Positions 9,537 to 19,500 of a DNA stretch of 39,678 nt are shown in pieces. The notes beneath the pieces were generated by a model. The model was not told the DNA's origin. It saw only the letters and a program-made list of their open reading frames with translations, and searched no databases. Where the stretch lies: contig JAFEDF010000245.1 of the NCBI GenBank assembly GCA_018241785.1, positions 1-39,678 of the forward strand. Reading direction: 5' to 3'. Made by a program: the position numbers and the translations under genes. The stretch's first letter is position 1; each line of letters opens with the position of its first letter. This stretch comes from Pseudomonadota bacterium (GTDB lineage: Bacteria; Pseudomonadota; Gammaproteobacteria; Burkholderiales; Casimicrobiaceae).

Positions 9537-11056
9537 ATGAATCGTCACCCCATCCTTCGCAGCAGCGCGGATCGGCCGCCGCCGCAACGGGCGCGCGGCC
9601 TGGCGCTCGCGACGAGGCGCCCGCGCCGGCCCTTGCGCAGGCGACCGGGCGCCTGCTCGCCCCGGCGGGCCTCGACCTCGCCGGGGTGTCGAAGGCGCTC
9701 GCCGCCGTGCACATGCGCGACGTCGATTTTGCCGACCTCTACTTCCAGCATTCGATCTACGAGAGCTGGAGCCTCGAGGAGGGGATCGTGAAGTCGGGCG
9801 CATTCTCGATCGACCGCGGCGTCGGCGTGCGAGCGGTCTCGGGCGAGCGCCAGGCGCTCGCTTACTCGGACGACATCTCGGCGGCCTCGCTCGACGACGC
9901 GGCGGCCGCCGTTCGCGCGATCGGCCGCCAGGGGAGGTCGGCGTCGACGCCGCTCGCACGGCGCAATGCGCCGCCGGCGCTGTACGGAATCGCCGATCCG
10001 ACGGCGAGCCTCACCGATGCTGCGAAGGTTGCGCTCCTGCAGCGCATCGAGCGCGAGGCGCGCGCGCGCGACCCGCGCGTCGTGCAGGTGATGGCGTCGC
10101 TTGCCGGCGAGCACGAGACGGTGCTGATCGCGCGCAGCGACGGCGCCGTCTTGGCCGATGTCCGCCCCCTCGTGCGCGTGTCGCTCACCGTCGTAGTCGA
10201 GGAGCACGGACGCCGCGAGCAGGGCTCCGCCGGCGGAGGAGGGCGCTTCGACTACGCGCGTTTCGACGATGTCCTGCTTGCCCGGCTCGTCGCCGAGGCG
10301 GTCGGCCAGGCGCTCCTCAACCTCGATGCGCGTGCGGCGCCCGCCGGCACGATGACGGTCGTGCTCGGTCCGGGCTGGCCCGGGATCCTCCTGCACGAGG
10401 CGATCGGCCACGGCCTCGAAGGAGACTTCAACCGCAAGGAGACGAGCGCCTTCAGCGGCCGCATCGGCGAGCGCGTCGCGGCGCCGGGCGTGACCGTCGT
10501 CGACGACGGCACGCTGTTCGAGCGCCGCGGCTCGCTTTCCCTCGACGACGAGGGCGAGCCGACGCGGCGCACCGTGCTGATCGACGACGGCATCCTGCGC
10601 GGGTACATGCACGATCGGCTGAACGCACGGCTGATGGGGATGCCGCTGACCGGCAACGGCCGGCGTGAATCCTTCGCGCACCTGCCGATGCCGCGGATGA
10701 CCAACACGATCATGCTCGCCGGAAGCCATGATCCCGGCGAGATCCTGCGCTCGGTGAAGCGCGGGCTCTACGCGGCCAACTTCCGCGGCGGGCAGGTCGA
10801 CATCACGAGCGGCAAGTTCGTGTTCTCGATGGCCGAGGCGTGGCTGATCGAGGACGGCAGGCTCGCCGCCCCGGTCAAGGGCGCCACGCTGATCGGCAAC
10901 GGACCCGATGCGCTGACGCGGGTGTCGATGGTCGGCAACGACCTCGCGCTCGACGCCGGAGTGGGGACCTGCGGCAAGGACGGCCAGAGCGTGCCGGTCG
11001 GCGTCGGCCAGCCGACGCTGCGCATCGACGGCATCACCGTGGGGGGCACCGCGTAG
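9533..11056 (+). CDS. tldD: Metalloprotease TldD
   Basis: A 507-residue TldD/PmbA-family protein. In known systems TldD forms a heterodimer with TldE, degrades unfolded peptides and matures some RiPPs (microcin B17). The zinc site HExxxH is present as H288-E289-A-I-G-H293, followed by the family segment GLEGDFNRKETSAFSGRIG. The C-terminal stretch GYMHDRLNARLMG, RRESFAHLPMPRMTN and the closing CGKDGQSVPVGVGQPTLRI are all intact. The ATG overlaps the livF stop by 4 bp. The N terminus carries about 30 extra low-complexity Ala/Pro residues before the family start. Its usual betaproteobacterial neighbours (yhdP and the nitrilase gene) are 5 kb away, so it appears relocated next to the importer. 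Confidence 0.96.
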   Translation: MNESSPHPSQQRGSAAAATGARPGARDEAPAPALAQATGRLLAPAGLDLAGVSKALAAVHMRDVDFADLYFQHSIYESWSLEEGIVKSGAFSIDRGVGVRAVSGERQALAYSDDISAASLDDAAAAVRAIGRQGRSASTPLARRNAPPALYGIADPTASLTDAAKVALLQRIEREARARDPRVVQVMASLAGEHETVLIARSDGAVLADVRPLVRVSLTVVVEEHGRREQGSAGGGGRFDYARFDDVLLARLVAEAVGQALLNLDARAAPAGTMTVVLGPGWPGILLHEAIGHGLEGDFNRKETSAFSGRIGERVAAPGVTVVDDGTLFERRGSLSLDDEGEPTRRTVLIDDGILRGYMHDRLNARLMGMPLTGNGRRESFAHLPMPRMTNTIMLAGSHDPGEILRSVKRGLYAANFRGGQVDITSGKFVFSMAEAWLIEDGRLAAPVKGATLIGNGPDALTRVSMVGNDLALDAGVGTCGKDGQSVPVGVGQPTLRIDGITVGGTA

Positions 11057-11063
11057 CGGCGCG

Positions 11064-11495
11064 TCAGTGCAGCGGCCCGGTCAGCGGCATCTCGGCGACA
11101 GCGGGCGCCGGCGAAGCGTGATGGCAGACGAGCCGCCACCCCGACGGGGTGCGCATCAGCACGTTGGTGGCGATGGCGACGCCGTGCGCACCGTCGTCGC
11201 CGGCCTGCAGCTGCTCGATGGCGCTCTGCATCGCGAGGCCCACGGTCTCGATCGTCACGATCTGCTCGAGCCTGAAGTGGAGCTGCCCTCCCGAGGAGAA
11301 CAGGTGCTCGAAGCCCGCGCGCACGGCGTCGTAGCCGACGTGGCGGACGCCGCCCGGGTGCACGCAGACGACATCCTCGTCGTCGGCCCAGGTTGCCATC
11401 AGCGCGTCGATGTCGCGCGCCTCGAATGCGCGGTAGAAGGCCACCGCGGCATCCTGCGGCGAGGTAAAGATCGGTGGAGTGCGCGCAGTGACCAT
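11064..11495 (-). CDS. SnoaL/NTF2-like domain protein
   Basis: A 143-residue single-domain protein of the NTF2-like superfamily (SnoaL-3/DUF4440 type). The pattern AAVAFYRAFEARDIDALMATWADDEDVVCVHPGG is characteristic of the N-terminal helices and first strand. The C-terminal half has the strands of the cone-shaped barrel, ending GWRLVCHHASPAP. Members include ketosteroid isomerase-like enzymes and small-molecule binders; no catalytic assignment can be made here. It is the last gene of the minus-strand glnE-ilvE-waaF run, 13 bp after waaF, and converges with tldD with only 7 bp between stop codons. Confidence 0.85.
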   Translation of the reverse strand: MVTARTPPIFTSPQDAAVAFYRAFEARDIDALMATWADDEDVVCVHPGGVRHVGYDAVRAGFEHLFSSGGQLHFRLEQIVTIETVGLAMQSAIEQLQAGDDGAHGVAIATNVLMRTPSGWRLVCHHASPAPAVAEMPLTGPLH

Positions 11496-11508
11496 CGTCG
11501 GATGACGC

Positions 11509-12573
11509 TCATCGGCGCTCCGCCGCGGCGTGTCCCGCGGTGAGCTCGCGCGCGAGATTGTAGACGATCCGCGGCGAGAGATCGCGCATGCAGCGGAAAT
11601 GCCCGAGCGGGCACTCGCGCTTGAAGCACGGGCTGCACTCGATGTCGATCTTCGCGATGCGCGCGAACTGCGACAGCGGCGGCGTATAGGCGGGCGATGA
11701 CGAGCCGAACAGGCCGACGATCGGCACGCCGACTGCCGCCGCGGCGTGCATCAGCCCCGAGTCGTTGCTGACGACGAGGGCGGCGGCCGACAGGAGGTCG
11801 ATGGCGGTTCCGAGGTCGGTCCGTCCGGCGAGGTCGACCGTATCGGCGTCGCGGGCGTCGGGAAGGTCGACGATCGCGGCGGCGATCGGCCGGTCGTTCG
11901 GCGACCCGACGATCCACACGGCGTACCCGTCGCGCGCGAGCAGGCGCGCGAGCGCCGCGAAATGCTCGACGGGCCATCGTTTCGCCGGGCCGAATTCCGC
12001 ACCCGGACAGAGGATTGCAACCGGACGCCGCCGGTCGAGCTCGAGCGCGCGAAGCGCGTCTTCGCGATTGCGCGCGTCGGGAACCAGCACCGGGCAAGGC
12101 GCCGCGGGCGGAGCGGCGCCACGCGGTGCCGCAAGTGCGGCGTAGCGCATCGCGAGCTGGGGCATTGCGCGGCGATCGAGCCGGCGCGCTTCGGTCAGCA
12201 GCCCGTGGCGCGCCTCGCCGACGTAGCCGATCCGCTGCGGAATGCGCGCGAACCACGGCACGAGGGCCGACTTCCACGTATTGGGCAGCACGTAGGCGTG
12301 CGTGTAGCGCCGGTCGCGAAGCGCCCGCCCGGCGCGCCTGCGCGCGCCGAGCGCGAAGCTGCCATGCGCGGCGGGTGCGTCGAGGATGCGCCCGACGCCG
12401 CGCATGCGCGCGTAGACCGGCGCACACCAGGGGGGCGCGACGACGTCGAGCGGCGCCGCGGCGCCGGCGTCACGCAGGCGCGCGAAGAGCGGCTCGGAGA
12501 GGATCGCGTCGCCGACCCAGGACGGCGCGACGACCAGTACGCGCGACTCAGCGATGACCGGTTGGCGGCTCAC
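11509..12573 (-). CDS. waaF: ADP-heptose:LPS heptosyltransferase (WaaF-like, GT9)
   Basis: A roughly 354-residue glycosyltransferase family 9 protein that adds the second heptose to the inner core of lipopolysaccharide at the inner-membrane face. Family marks: VLVVAPSWVGDAILSEPLF at the N terminus, CPGAEFGPAKRWPVEHFAALA at the domain junction, the nucleotide-sugar site SNDSGLMHAAAAVGVPIVGLFG, and the Cys-rich C-terminal segment CSPCFKRECPLGHFRCM typical of WaaF. No ATG lies near the expected start. The GTG at 12571-12573 is chosen, giving a 26-bp overlap with the upstream zf-CHCC gene; a GTG at 12618 is an alternative. Gene order ilvE-zinc finger-waaF is conserved in many betaproteobacteria. 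Confidence 0.93.
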   Translation of the reverse strand: MSRQPVIAESRVLVVAPSWVGDAILSEPLFARLRDAGAAAPLDVVAPPWCAPVYARMRGVGRILDAPAAHGSFALGARRRAGRALRDRRYTHAYVLPNTWKSALVPWFARIPQRIGYVGEARHGLLTEARRLDRRAMPQLAMRYAALAAPRGAAPPAAPCPVLVPDARNREDALRALELDRRRPVAILCPGAEFGPAKRWPVEHFAALARLLARDGYAVWIVGSPNDRPIAAAIVDLPDARDADTVDLAGRTDLGTAIDLLSAAALVVSNDSGLMHAAAAVGVPIVGLFGSSSPAYTPPLSQFARIAKIDIECSPCFKRECPLGHFRCMRDLSPRIVYNLARELTAGHAAAERR

Positions 12574-12745
12574 CCTCGTAGCGATAGCGCGTGCCGCAAT
12601 ACGGGCACTGCACCTCACCCTCGTCGACGATGTCGAAATAAACTCGTGGATGCGAGCTCCACAGCGGCATCGACGGATTCGGACAGAAGGCAGGAAGATC
12701 GGCCGCGCGCAGTACGACGAGCGGCATTTCGCGCGTCTCGGCCAT
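12548..12745 (-). CDS. Small zinc-finger protein (zf-CHCC type)
   Basis: A 65-residue protein with the zf-CHCC arrangement: an upstream Cys in AFCPNPSMPLWSSHPRVYFD, an HP pair, then VQCPYCGTRYRY near the C terminus, supplying a CHCC metal site. The family resembles the zinc-binding subunit of mitochondrial complex I (NDUFS6); its bacterial function is uncertain. The ATG shares one base with the ilvE stop (TGATG at 12743-12747), and the 3' end overlaps the start of waaF. Its position between ilvE and waaF is a recurrent betaproteobacterial arrangement. Confidence 0.9.
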   Translation of the reverse strand: MAETREMPLVVLRAADLPAFCPNPSMPLWSSHPRVYFDIVDEGEVQCPYCGTRYRYEGEPPTGHR

Positions 12746-13671
12746 CACTGCACCGGCGTGAGCCACGCGGCGTGCGCAGGGTCGCGGCCGTTGACGGTGT
12801 CGAAGAAGCGCTTCTGCAGCCGTTCGGTCACCGCGCCGCGGGTGCCGCTGCCGATCGGCCGGTGATCGAGCTCGCGGATCGGCGTCACTTCGGCCGCGGT
12901 CCCGGTGAAGAACGCCTCGTCGGCGACGTAGACCTCGTCGCGGGTGATCCGCCGCTCGACGACCTCGATGCCGAGTTCGCCGGCGAAGGTGATGATCGTC
13001 GCGCGCGTGATGCCGGCGAGCGCGCCGCCCGCGAGGTCGGGTGTGTGCAGCGCGCCGTCGCGCACGATGAACACGTTCTCGCCCGAACCCTGACAGACGT
13101 AACCCTGCGGATCGAGCAGCATCGCCTCCTCGTAGCCGTCGTGGGTCGCTTCCTGGTTGGCGAGGATCGACACCGCGTAGTTCGACACCGCCTTGGCGCC
13201 GCACATCGTGATGTTCGGGTGGTGGTGCGTGAACGACGACGTGCGCACGCGGATGCCCTTCTCGAGCCCGTCGGCGCCGAGGTAGGCGCCCCACGGCCAC
13301 GCCGCGATGGCGACGCGTACCGGGTTGGTCTTCGCGGCTACCCCCATCGCCTCGGAGCCGTAGAACGCGATCGGGCGGATGTAGCACGAATCGAGCTTGT
13401 TGGCGCGAACGACCTCGCGCTGCGCCTCGCGCAGCACCTCGGGCGTGAACGGCATCTGCATCGCGAAGATCCGCGCCGAGCGGAACAGCCGGTCGGTGTG
13501 GTCGGCGAGCCTGAAGATCGCCGGGCCGCGCGGGGTCTGGTAGCAGCGTACGCCCTCGAACACGCCCATGCCGTAATGCAGCGTGTGGGTGAGCACGTGC
13601 GTGGTCGCGTCGCGCCACGGCACCAGCTTGCCGTCGTACCAGATCCAGCCATCGCGGTCAGCCATCGACAT
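12745..13671 (-). CDS. ilvE: Branched-chain amino acid aminotransferase
   Basis: A 308-residue class IV PLP-dependent aminotransferase catalysing the last step of valine, leucine and isoleucine synthesis with glutamate as amino donor. Marks: the N-terminal LHYGMGVFEGVRCYQ, the phosphate-binding region GYVCQGSGENVFIV, FFTGTAAEVTPIRELDHRPIG, and the likely PLP lysine K160 in CGAKAVSNYAVSILANQEA. The ATG at 13669-13671 has GAGGAGA about 9 bases upstream; a second in-frame ATG two codons later is possible. It overlaps the end of glnE by 14 bp and shares a base with the next gene, so the group is one translation-coupled unit. Confidence 0.96.
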   Translation of the reverse strand: MSMADRDGWIWYDGKLVPWRDATTHVLTHTLHYGMGVFEGVRCYQTPRGPAIFRLADHTDRLFRSARIFAMQMPFTPEVLREAQREVVRANKLDSCYIRPIAFYGSEAMGVAAKTNPVRVAIAAWPWGAYLGADGLEKGIRVRTSSFTHHHPNITMCGAKAVSNYAVSILANQEATHDGYEEAMLLDPQGYVCQGSGENVFIVRDGALHTPDLAGGALAGITRATIITFAGELGIEVVERRITRDEVYVADEAFFTGTAAEVTPIRELDHRPIGSGTRGAVTERLQKRFFDTVNGRDPAHAAWLTPVQ

Positions 13672-16432
13672 GGCGGGTGTCTCCTCGTTGTCCAGCCGTC
13701 GATTCTAGCCGATCGCGTCCGGCGCCGAAGACGCTCGTCCACAGTGCGCCGACGGCGTGCCTTCTTGCCGCCTGCGGCAGCGGATCGACCCTCGCATGTG
13801 CGGCGCCGGTGAGGCGAATGCGATGCTGCAGGCGGCGGAACTCGCGGTACGCGTCGGCCGCTGCATGCGCGATCCCGGCGTCGACGAGGCCCGCGTTGCC
13901 GGCGATCTCGAGCAGCGCGATGTTGCCGAGGTTTCGCGTGAGCTCGCGATGGCGGTGCGCGTGCGCGAGTACGAGGTACTGGACGGCGAACTCGATGTCG
14001 ACCATGCCGCCGCGATCGTGCTTGAGGTCGAAGCTGCCGGTGCGGTTGACGTGCCCGGCCGCCATCCGCTTCCTCATGTCGATCACGTCGGACGCGAGCT
14101 TCGCGGGATCGCGCGGAAGGCGCAGCACGTCGTCACGGACCGCCTCGAAGGCGGCGCCGAGCGCCGCGTCCCCGGCCACGTAGCGCGCGCGCGTCAGCGC
14201 CTGGTGCTCCCACGTCCATGCATCGTGCCGCTGATAGCGCTCGAACGCGGCGAGCGACGACACGAGCAGGCCCTTGGCGCCGTCGGGGCGCAGCCTGAGG
14301 TCGGTGTCGTAAAGACGCCCCGCCGCGGTCGCGCTCGACAGCCACGTGTTGATGCGCTGGACGAGGCGCGTGTAGCGCTCCTGCACCGGGTCGTCGCCCG
14401 CCGCGTCAGGATCGCGGTCGTAGAGGAAGACGAGGTCGAGATCGGAGGCATAGCCGAGTTCCTTGCCGCCGAGCTTGCCGTAGCCGACGATCGCGAAACG
14501 CGGCGGCAACGCGTCGTCGCCCTGCAGGAGCGCCCAGCAGCCGCGCAGCGTCGCGTCGAGCACCACGTCGGCGAGTGCGGAGAGGTGGTCGGCGAGCCGT
14601 TCGACGCTGAGCTGGCCGGAGAGGTCCTGCGCGAGCAGCCTGAAGGTCTGCGCATGCTGGAAGTGGCGCAGCGCATCCATCGACGCCTCGGCGTCGCCGC
14701 GCACCGCCGACATCGCCGCGCCGAGTTCGCGCCGCCAGGCATCCCAGTCGGGCGGAGTGAGGAGCACGCGCGCATCGAGGAGCTCGTCGAGGAGGAGCGG
14801 CCGTCGCGTCAGGTAGTCGGCCGCCCACGCCGAAGCGCCCATCAGGTGGGCGATCCGCGGCAGCAGGGGCGGGTGCTCGACGAGGAGCGCGAGATAGGCG
14901 CTGCGCCGGCTGATCGCCTCGAGCAGCGCGAGCAGGCGCCGCGCGATCGCGCCCGCCGGAGCGATCGAGCTGCGCTGCCCGGCGGCGGCTTCGAGAAACG
15001 CCGGCACCAGGCGGTCGACGCGCTCGCGCGACGGCGCCGGCAGCTGCAGGTAACGCGGGCTCGCGCGAAACTGCACGAGCGTCGCGACGAGCGCCTCGGC
15101 GTCGTCGTAGCCTTCGGCGCCGAGCCAGGCGAGCGTCGCTGCGTCGGGCCGCGGGTCGTCCCACAGGCGCTCGTAGCCTCCGCGCGTGTGTCCAGCGTCG
15201 ACAGGATCTTCGGGTGCCTCGAACACCGCCGCGAACTGGCGGCCGACCTCGCGACGCCAGCCGTCGAGCTCGGCGTCGAAAGCCTCGACGGTCGTGCAGT
15301 TCATCGAGGAAGCGAGCGCCGCACGCTCGATGCGGTCGTCGGGCAGGCGCTGCGTTTGCCGGTCGTCGCGATACTGCAGCCGGTGCTCGACCGTGCGCAG
15401 GCAGCGATAGCCGCCTTCGAGCGTGTGAACGGCGTGGCCATCGAGTGTGCCGCGCCGGGCGAGGAGGGCGAGCGCTTCGAGCGTGCCGCGAACCTGAAGC
15501 GCGGGTTCGCGGCCGCCGCGCACGATCTGCAGTGCCTGCACGACGAATTCGATCTCGCGAATGCCGCCGGGACCGAGCTTGACGTCGTCGCGGGCGTCGC
15601 GGCGCCGCGACTGTTCGCGGATCTGCCGGTGAATCCCGCGCAGCCCGTCGTAGGCGTCGTAGTCGAGATATTTGCGGTAGACGAAAGGCGTGACGAGCGC
15701 CATCAGCTCGTCGTGGCGCGAGCCGGTCAGCGGGCGCGCCTTGAGCCACGCATAGCGCTCCCAGGCGCGCCCCTGGGTCACGAGATATTGCTCGAGGGCG
15801 GCGAACGAGAGCGTGAGCGGCCCGCTCTCGCCGTAAGGCCGCAGCCGCGTGTCGACGCGGAACACGTAGCCGTCGGCGTCGACGTCGGCGAGCGCCGTGG
15901 CGATCCTGCGTCCGAGGCGATCGAAGTACTCGCGATTGGACAAGGGCTTCGCACCCGTGGTCTCGCCCTCCTCCGGGTAGACGAACACGATGTCGATGTC
16001 GGACGAGACGTTGAGCTCGCTGCCGCCGAGCTTGCCCATCGCGACGACGATGAGCTCCTGCGCGGCGGCGCTGTCGCCGCCGACCGGCGCCCCGTGCACG
16101 GCGGCGAGCGCCGCCGCATGCAGGCGCGTGGCAGCCGTGACGGCGATCTCGGCGAGCGTGGTCATCGTCGCGACGACTTCTTCGAGCGCTGCACGGCGCG
16201 AGAGGTCGCGCGCGAGCGTGTGGAGGAACACCCGCCGCCGCAGCCGGCGCAGTGCACGCGCGAGCGCCGCGGCGTCACCCGAGCTCACCGCGGAGTCGAC
16301 CGTGGCATGCGCATCGGTCCACGCGAACACATCGTCGACGGTCGCGGCGAGCTCGTCGCGCAGCGCAGGCTCGGCGTCGAGGCATCGCGACGCATAGCGG
16401 CTGAACGCGAGCGCGGATTCGAGGTCGTTCAT
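13658..16432 (-). CDS. glnE: Bifunctional glutamine synthetase adenylyltransferase/deadenylase
   Basis: A 924-residue enzyme that adenylylates and deadenylylates glutamine synthetase in response to PII and glutamine. Two nucleotidyltransferase domains are seen, in tandem as expected. The N-terminal (deadenylylase) one has GKLGGSELNVSSDIDIVF (132-150) and a later DTRLRPYGESGPL. The C-terminal (adenylylase) one has GYGKLGGKELGYASDLDLVF (near 650) and DLRLRPDGAKG. Length matches the family. ATG at 16430-16432, divergent from yhdP with 73 bp between starts. The end overlaps the ilvE start by 14 bp. Its partner GlnB is encoded at 3846-4184. Confidence 0.97.
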   Translation of the reverse strand: MNDLESALAFSRYASRCLDAEPALRDELAATVDDVFAWTDAHATVDSAVSSGDAAALARALRRLRRRVFLHTLARDLSRRAALEEVVATMTTLAEIAVTAATRLHAAALAAVHGAPVGGDSAAAQELIVVAMGKLGGSELNVSSDIDIVFVYPEEGETTGAKPLSNREYFDRLGRRIATALADVDADGYVFRVDTRLRPYGESGPLTLSFAALEQYLVTQGRAWERYAWLKARPLTGSRHDELMALVTPFVYRKYLDYDAYDGLRGIHRQIREQSRRRDARDDVKLGPGGIREIEFVVQALQIVRGGREPALQVRGTLEALALLARRGTLDGHAVHTLEGGYRCLRTVEHRLQYRDDRQTQRLPDDRIERAALASSMNCTTVEAFDAELDGWRREVGRQFAAVFEAPEDPVDAGHTRGGYERLWDDPRPDAATLAWLGAEGYDDAEALVATLVQFRASPRYLQLPAPSRERVDRLVPAFLEAAAGQRSSIAPAGAIARRLLALLEAISRRSAYLALLVEHPPLLPRIAHLMGASAWAADYLTRRPLLLDELLDARVLLTPPDWDAWRRELGAAMSAVRGDAEASMDALRHFQHAQTFRLLAQDLSGQLSVERLADHLSALADVVLDATLRGCWALLQGDDALPPRFAIVGYGKLGGKELGYASDLDLVFLYDRDPDAAGDDPVQERYTRLVQRINTWLSSATAAGRLYDTDLRLRPDGAKGLLVSSLAAFERYQRHDAWTWEHQALTRARYVAGDAALGAAFEAVRDDVLRLPRDPAKLASDVIDMRKRMAAGHVNRTGSFDLKHDRGGMVDIEFAVQYLVLAHAHRHRELTRNLGNIALLEIAGNAGLVDAGIAHAAADAYREFRRLQHRIRLTGAAHARVDPLPQAARRHAVGALWTSVFGAGRDRLESTAGQRGDTRHVDG

Positions 16433-16479
16433 TGGGCTGGATCGCGGGGGGCCGGTGCAGTCGAGCGCGACCGTTCCGC

Positions 16480-16485
16480 TACAAT
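16480..16485 (+). promoter_or_regulatory. Candidate -10 of yhdP
   Basis: TACAAT lies 20 bases upstream of the yhdP ATG in the divergent glnE-yhdP gap. The predicted leader would be only about 14 bases, without a clear Shine-Dalgarno. No good -35 is seen. Confidence 0.4.
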
Positions 16486-16505
16486 CGCTGCGAGCTGCCT
16501 CCATT

Positions 16506-19500
16506 ATGCCTTCGCCTCAGTCGTCCCTGCGTCCGGTCGCCTTCGTGCTGCGGATCGCGGTGTGGGCCGGGGTGCTCGCGGTCGGCCTGTTCTGTGCCGT
16601 GCTCCTCGGCGTGCGCTTTGTCGCGTTTCCCCAGGTCGAGGCGCATCGCGACGACCTCGCACGCTGGCTCGGCGCGAGGATCGGCCAGCCCGTCTCGATC
16701 GGCTCGGTGACGACCGGCTGGAACGGCTGGAATCCGCGGCTGTCGATTCGGGACCTGCGCGTCGGAGCTGCCGTCGGTGGCGCGCCCGCGCTTCTCGACC
16801 TGCCGCGGGTCGACCTCGTGGTCGCGTGGACGTCGCTGCCGCTCCTCGAGCTGCGGCTGAAGGAGCTGTCGATCCAGTCGCCGCGCCTGTTCGTGCGGCG
16901 CGACGTTCGCGGCCGGCTTCACGTCGCGGGCATCGAGGTCGCCAACGACGATGTGACCGGCGACGCGGCTGTCGCCGACTGGGTGCTGCGCCAGCGGCGG
17001 GTCGTCGTGCACGACGCGCTGCTCGTGTGGAACGACGAGTATCGCGGCGCGCCGCAACTGATCCTCGACCACGTCGACTTCCGCCTCGACCGGCGCTTCG
17101 GCCGCGTACGCATCGGCCTCACCGGGGTGCCGCCGCCGGAGATCGCGGCTCCGCTCGACCTGCGAGCGGATCTTTCGCGCGGAGCGCTGTTGACACCCGG
17201 CAGCTTCGACGGACGCGTCTACGTCCGGCTCGATTACGCCGATCTCGCCGCGTGGTCGGGGTGGTTGCCGCTCCCCGTTCCGATCGACCGCGGCGAGGGT
17301 GCGCTGCGCATGTGGATCGACGTAAAGGCTTCGCAGCCGGTGCACGTCGTTTCCGATCTCGAGGTCAGCGGTCTCAGGATGACGCTCGACCCGGCGCTCA
17401 CACCGCTGGCGCTCGCGCGCGCTTCCGGACGCGTCGACTGGACGCGTGGCGGCGACCGGCAGGCGATCCGCATCGAGCATCTCGCGCTGACGCTCCCCGA
17501 CGGTGTGACGACGGCGTCGGGGCGCATCGACATCGACCTCGACGGAGGCGCCGGCGGCAACCTCCCGCACGGTCGCGTCGCCTTCGATCGCCTCGAACTC
17601 GGGCCGCTCGCGGAGGTCGGCGCGCACCTGCCGCTGCCCGCGCGCTGGCGCGCCGCGCTCGTGCAATTCGCGCCGCGCGGAACGCTTGCCGACGGGAAGC
17701 TCGACTGGACCGGTGACGCCGCGAGCCCCGACACGTTCGCCGGAAGCGCGCGTTTCACCGGCGCCAGCATGGCTGCGCAGGGCGCGTGGCCGGGCTTCGA
17801 CGGACTGAGCGGGAGCGTCGCCGGCGACCAGGATCATGGAACGATCGCCGTCAGCGCCGCGCACGCGGCCATCGCGCTTCCAAAGGTGCTCGCGGCGCCG
17901 GTCACGCTCGATTCGGCGCACGGGAGGATCGAGTGGGACCGCCGCGACGGGCCGCTCAAGGTCGGTTTCGACGCAGTCGATTTCGCCAATGCCGATGCCG
18001 CGGGCACCGCCACGGGGTCGTGGCAGGACGACGGCAACGGCCCCGGGCGAGTGAGGCTCACCGCGCATCTCGCGCGGGCGAACATCGCTGCCGTGTCGCG
18101 CTACGTCCCGTCGGGCGTTCCTGCGCAGGTGCGTGAGTGGCTGCACCGCGCCCTCGTCCGAGGCACGGTGACCGATGCGACGATCACGCTCGACGGCGAT
18201 CTCGCCGAATTCCCGTTTCGGGCCGGGTCCAGCGGCCGCTTCGCCGTCGACGCACGCGCACGTGACGCGACCCTCGCGTACGCGGACGGCTGGCCGAGCC
18301 TGACCGGCATCGACGCCGACGTCCGCTTCGCCGGTCCCGGCCTCGCGATCGACGCCACCCGCGGACAGGTGCTCGGTGCACAGATCACGCGTGCGCAGGT
18401 AGGCATTCGCGACCTCGGCGACAGCAATCCGGTACTCACGGTCAGCGGCGGCGCGAACGGCCCGACCGCGAGCTTCTTCGACTTCGTCGCGAAGAGCCCG
18501 GTGTCCGCGTGGACGAACCATCTCGCCGACTCGATCGCCGCGAGCGGCAATGCCCATCTGGCGCTCGGCTTCGCGCTGCCCCTCGACACGCCGGAGAAGG
18601 TGACGGTCGACGGGACGCTCGGCCTCGACGGCAACGTGCTGCAGGCCGGCGGCGCGCCGCCGGTCGACGCGCTCTCGGGCGACATCCGATTTACGCAGGG
18701 CGGGGTCGAGGCGAAGGCACTTTCCGGGCGCGTGCTCGGCGGTCCGGTGAGCCTGACGGTGAGCGGGAGCGGCGACACGGTCGCGCTCGCGGCGACCGGG
18801 ACCGCCGATCTCGGCCGGCTTCACGACGCGTTCCCGCTCGCGTGGATGGACCGCCTGACCGGCCGCGCGCCGTGGACGCTCGACGCCCGCATGCAAGACG
18901 GCGACCTCGAGTGGACGTCCGACGCGACACTCACCGACGCGGTCGTCGATCTGCCGGCCCCGCTTGCGAAGCCGGCCGGCGTCGCCGCGGTGCTGCACAT
19001 CGAGCGCCGCGCGCGCGGACCGCGCGCCGACCGGCTGGCGATCGACTGCTCGCTCGCCGATCCGCTGCACGTGATCGTCGATCGCCGCGACGACGGCGCC
19101 GGGATGCGCGTGCGGCGCGTGCGGCTCGTGTTCGGCGATGCGCCGCCAACGCCGGTGGCGGGCGCCGCGGCGGAGGACACCGGCGGGAACTCGGTTCGCG
19201 GCACCGTCGCGACGCTCGACGGCGACGGCTGGCTCGCGCTGGCCCGGTCTCGCGCGTCCGGCGTGGGCTACTCGGCGCTCGAGCCGCTGCGCTTCGACGT
19301 CGACGCCGGGACCCTCGTGCTCGCCGGGCGTGCGTTCGCCCGCACGCGGATCGATGCCGTGCGGAGCGCTTCGCGCTGGCAGGTGACGTTGGGCGGGCGC
19401 GATCTCGACGGGCGCGTCACCTGGCAGCCGGCGAGTGCCACCGACCCGCACGGGCGAATGGTCGCGCGCCTCGCACGCCTCGCGCTGCCGCCGATGCCGG

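Noticed and set aside
13757..17716. A 1319-codon plus-strand open frame opposite glnE
   Set aside because: It is antisense to a complete, motif-rich glnE and crosses into yhdP in another frame. The translation is Arg/Ala/Glu-rich low complexity with no family motif, as expected for shadow frames in GC-rich DNA.
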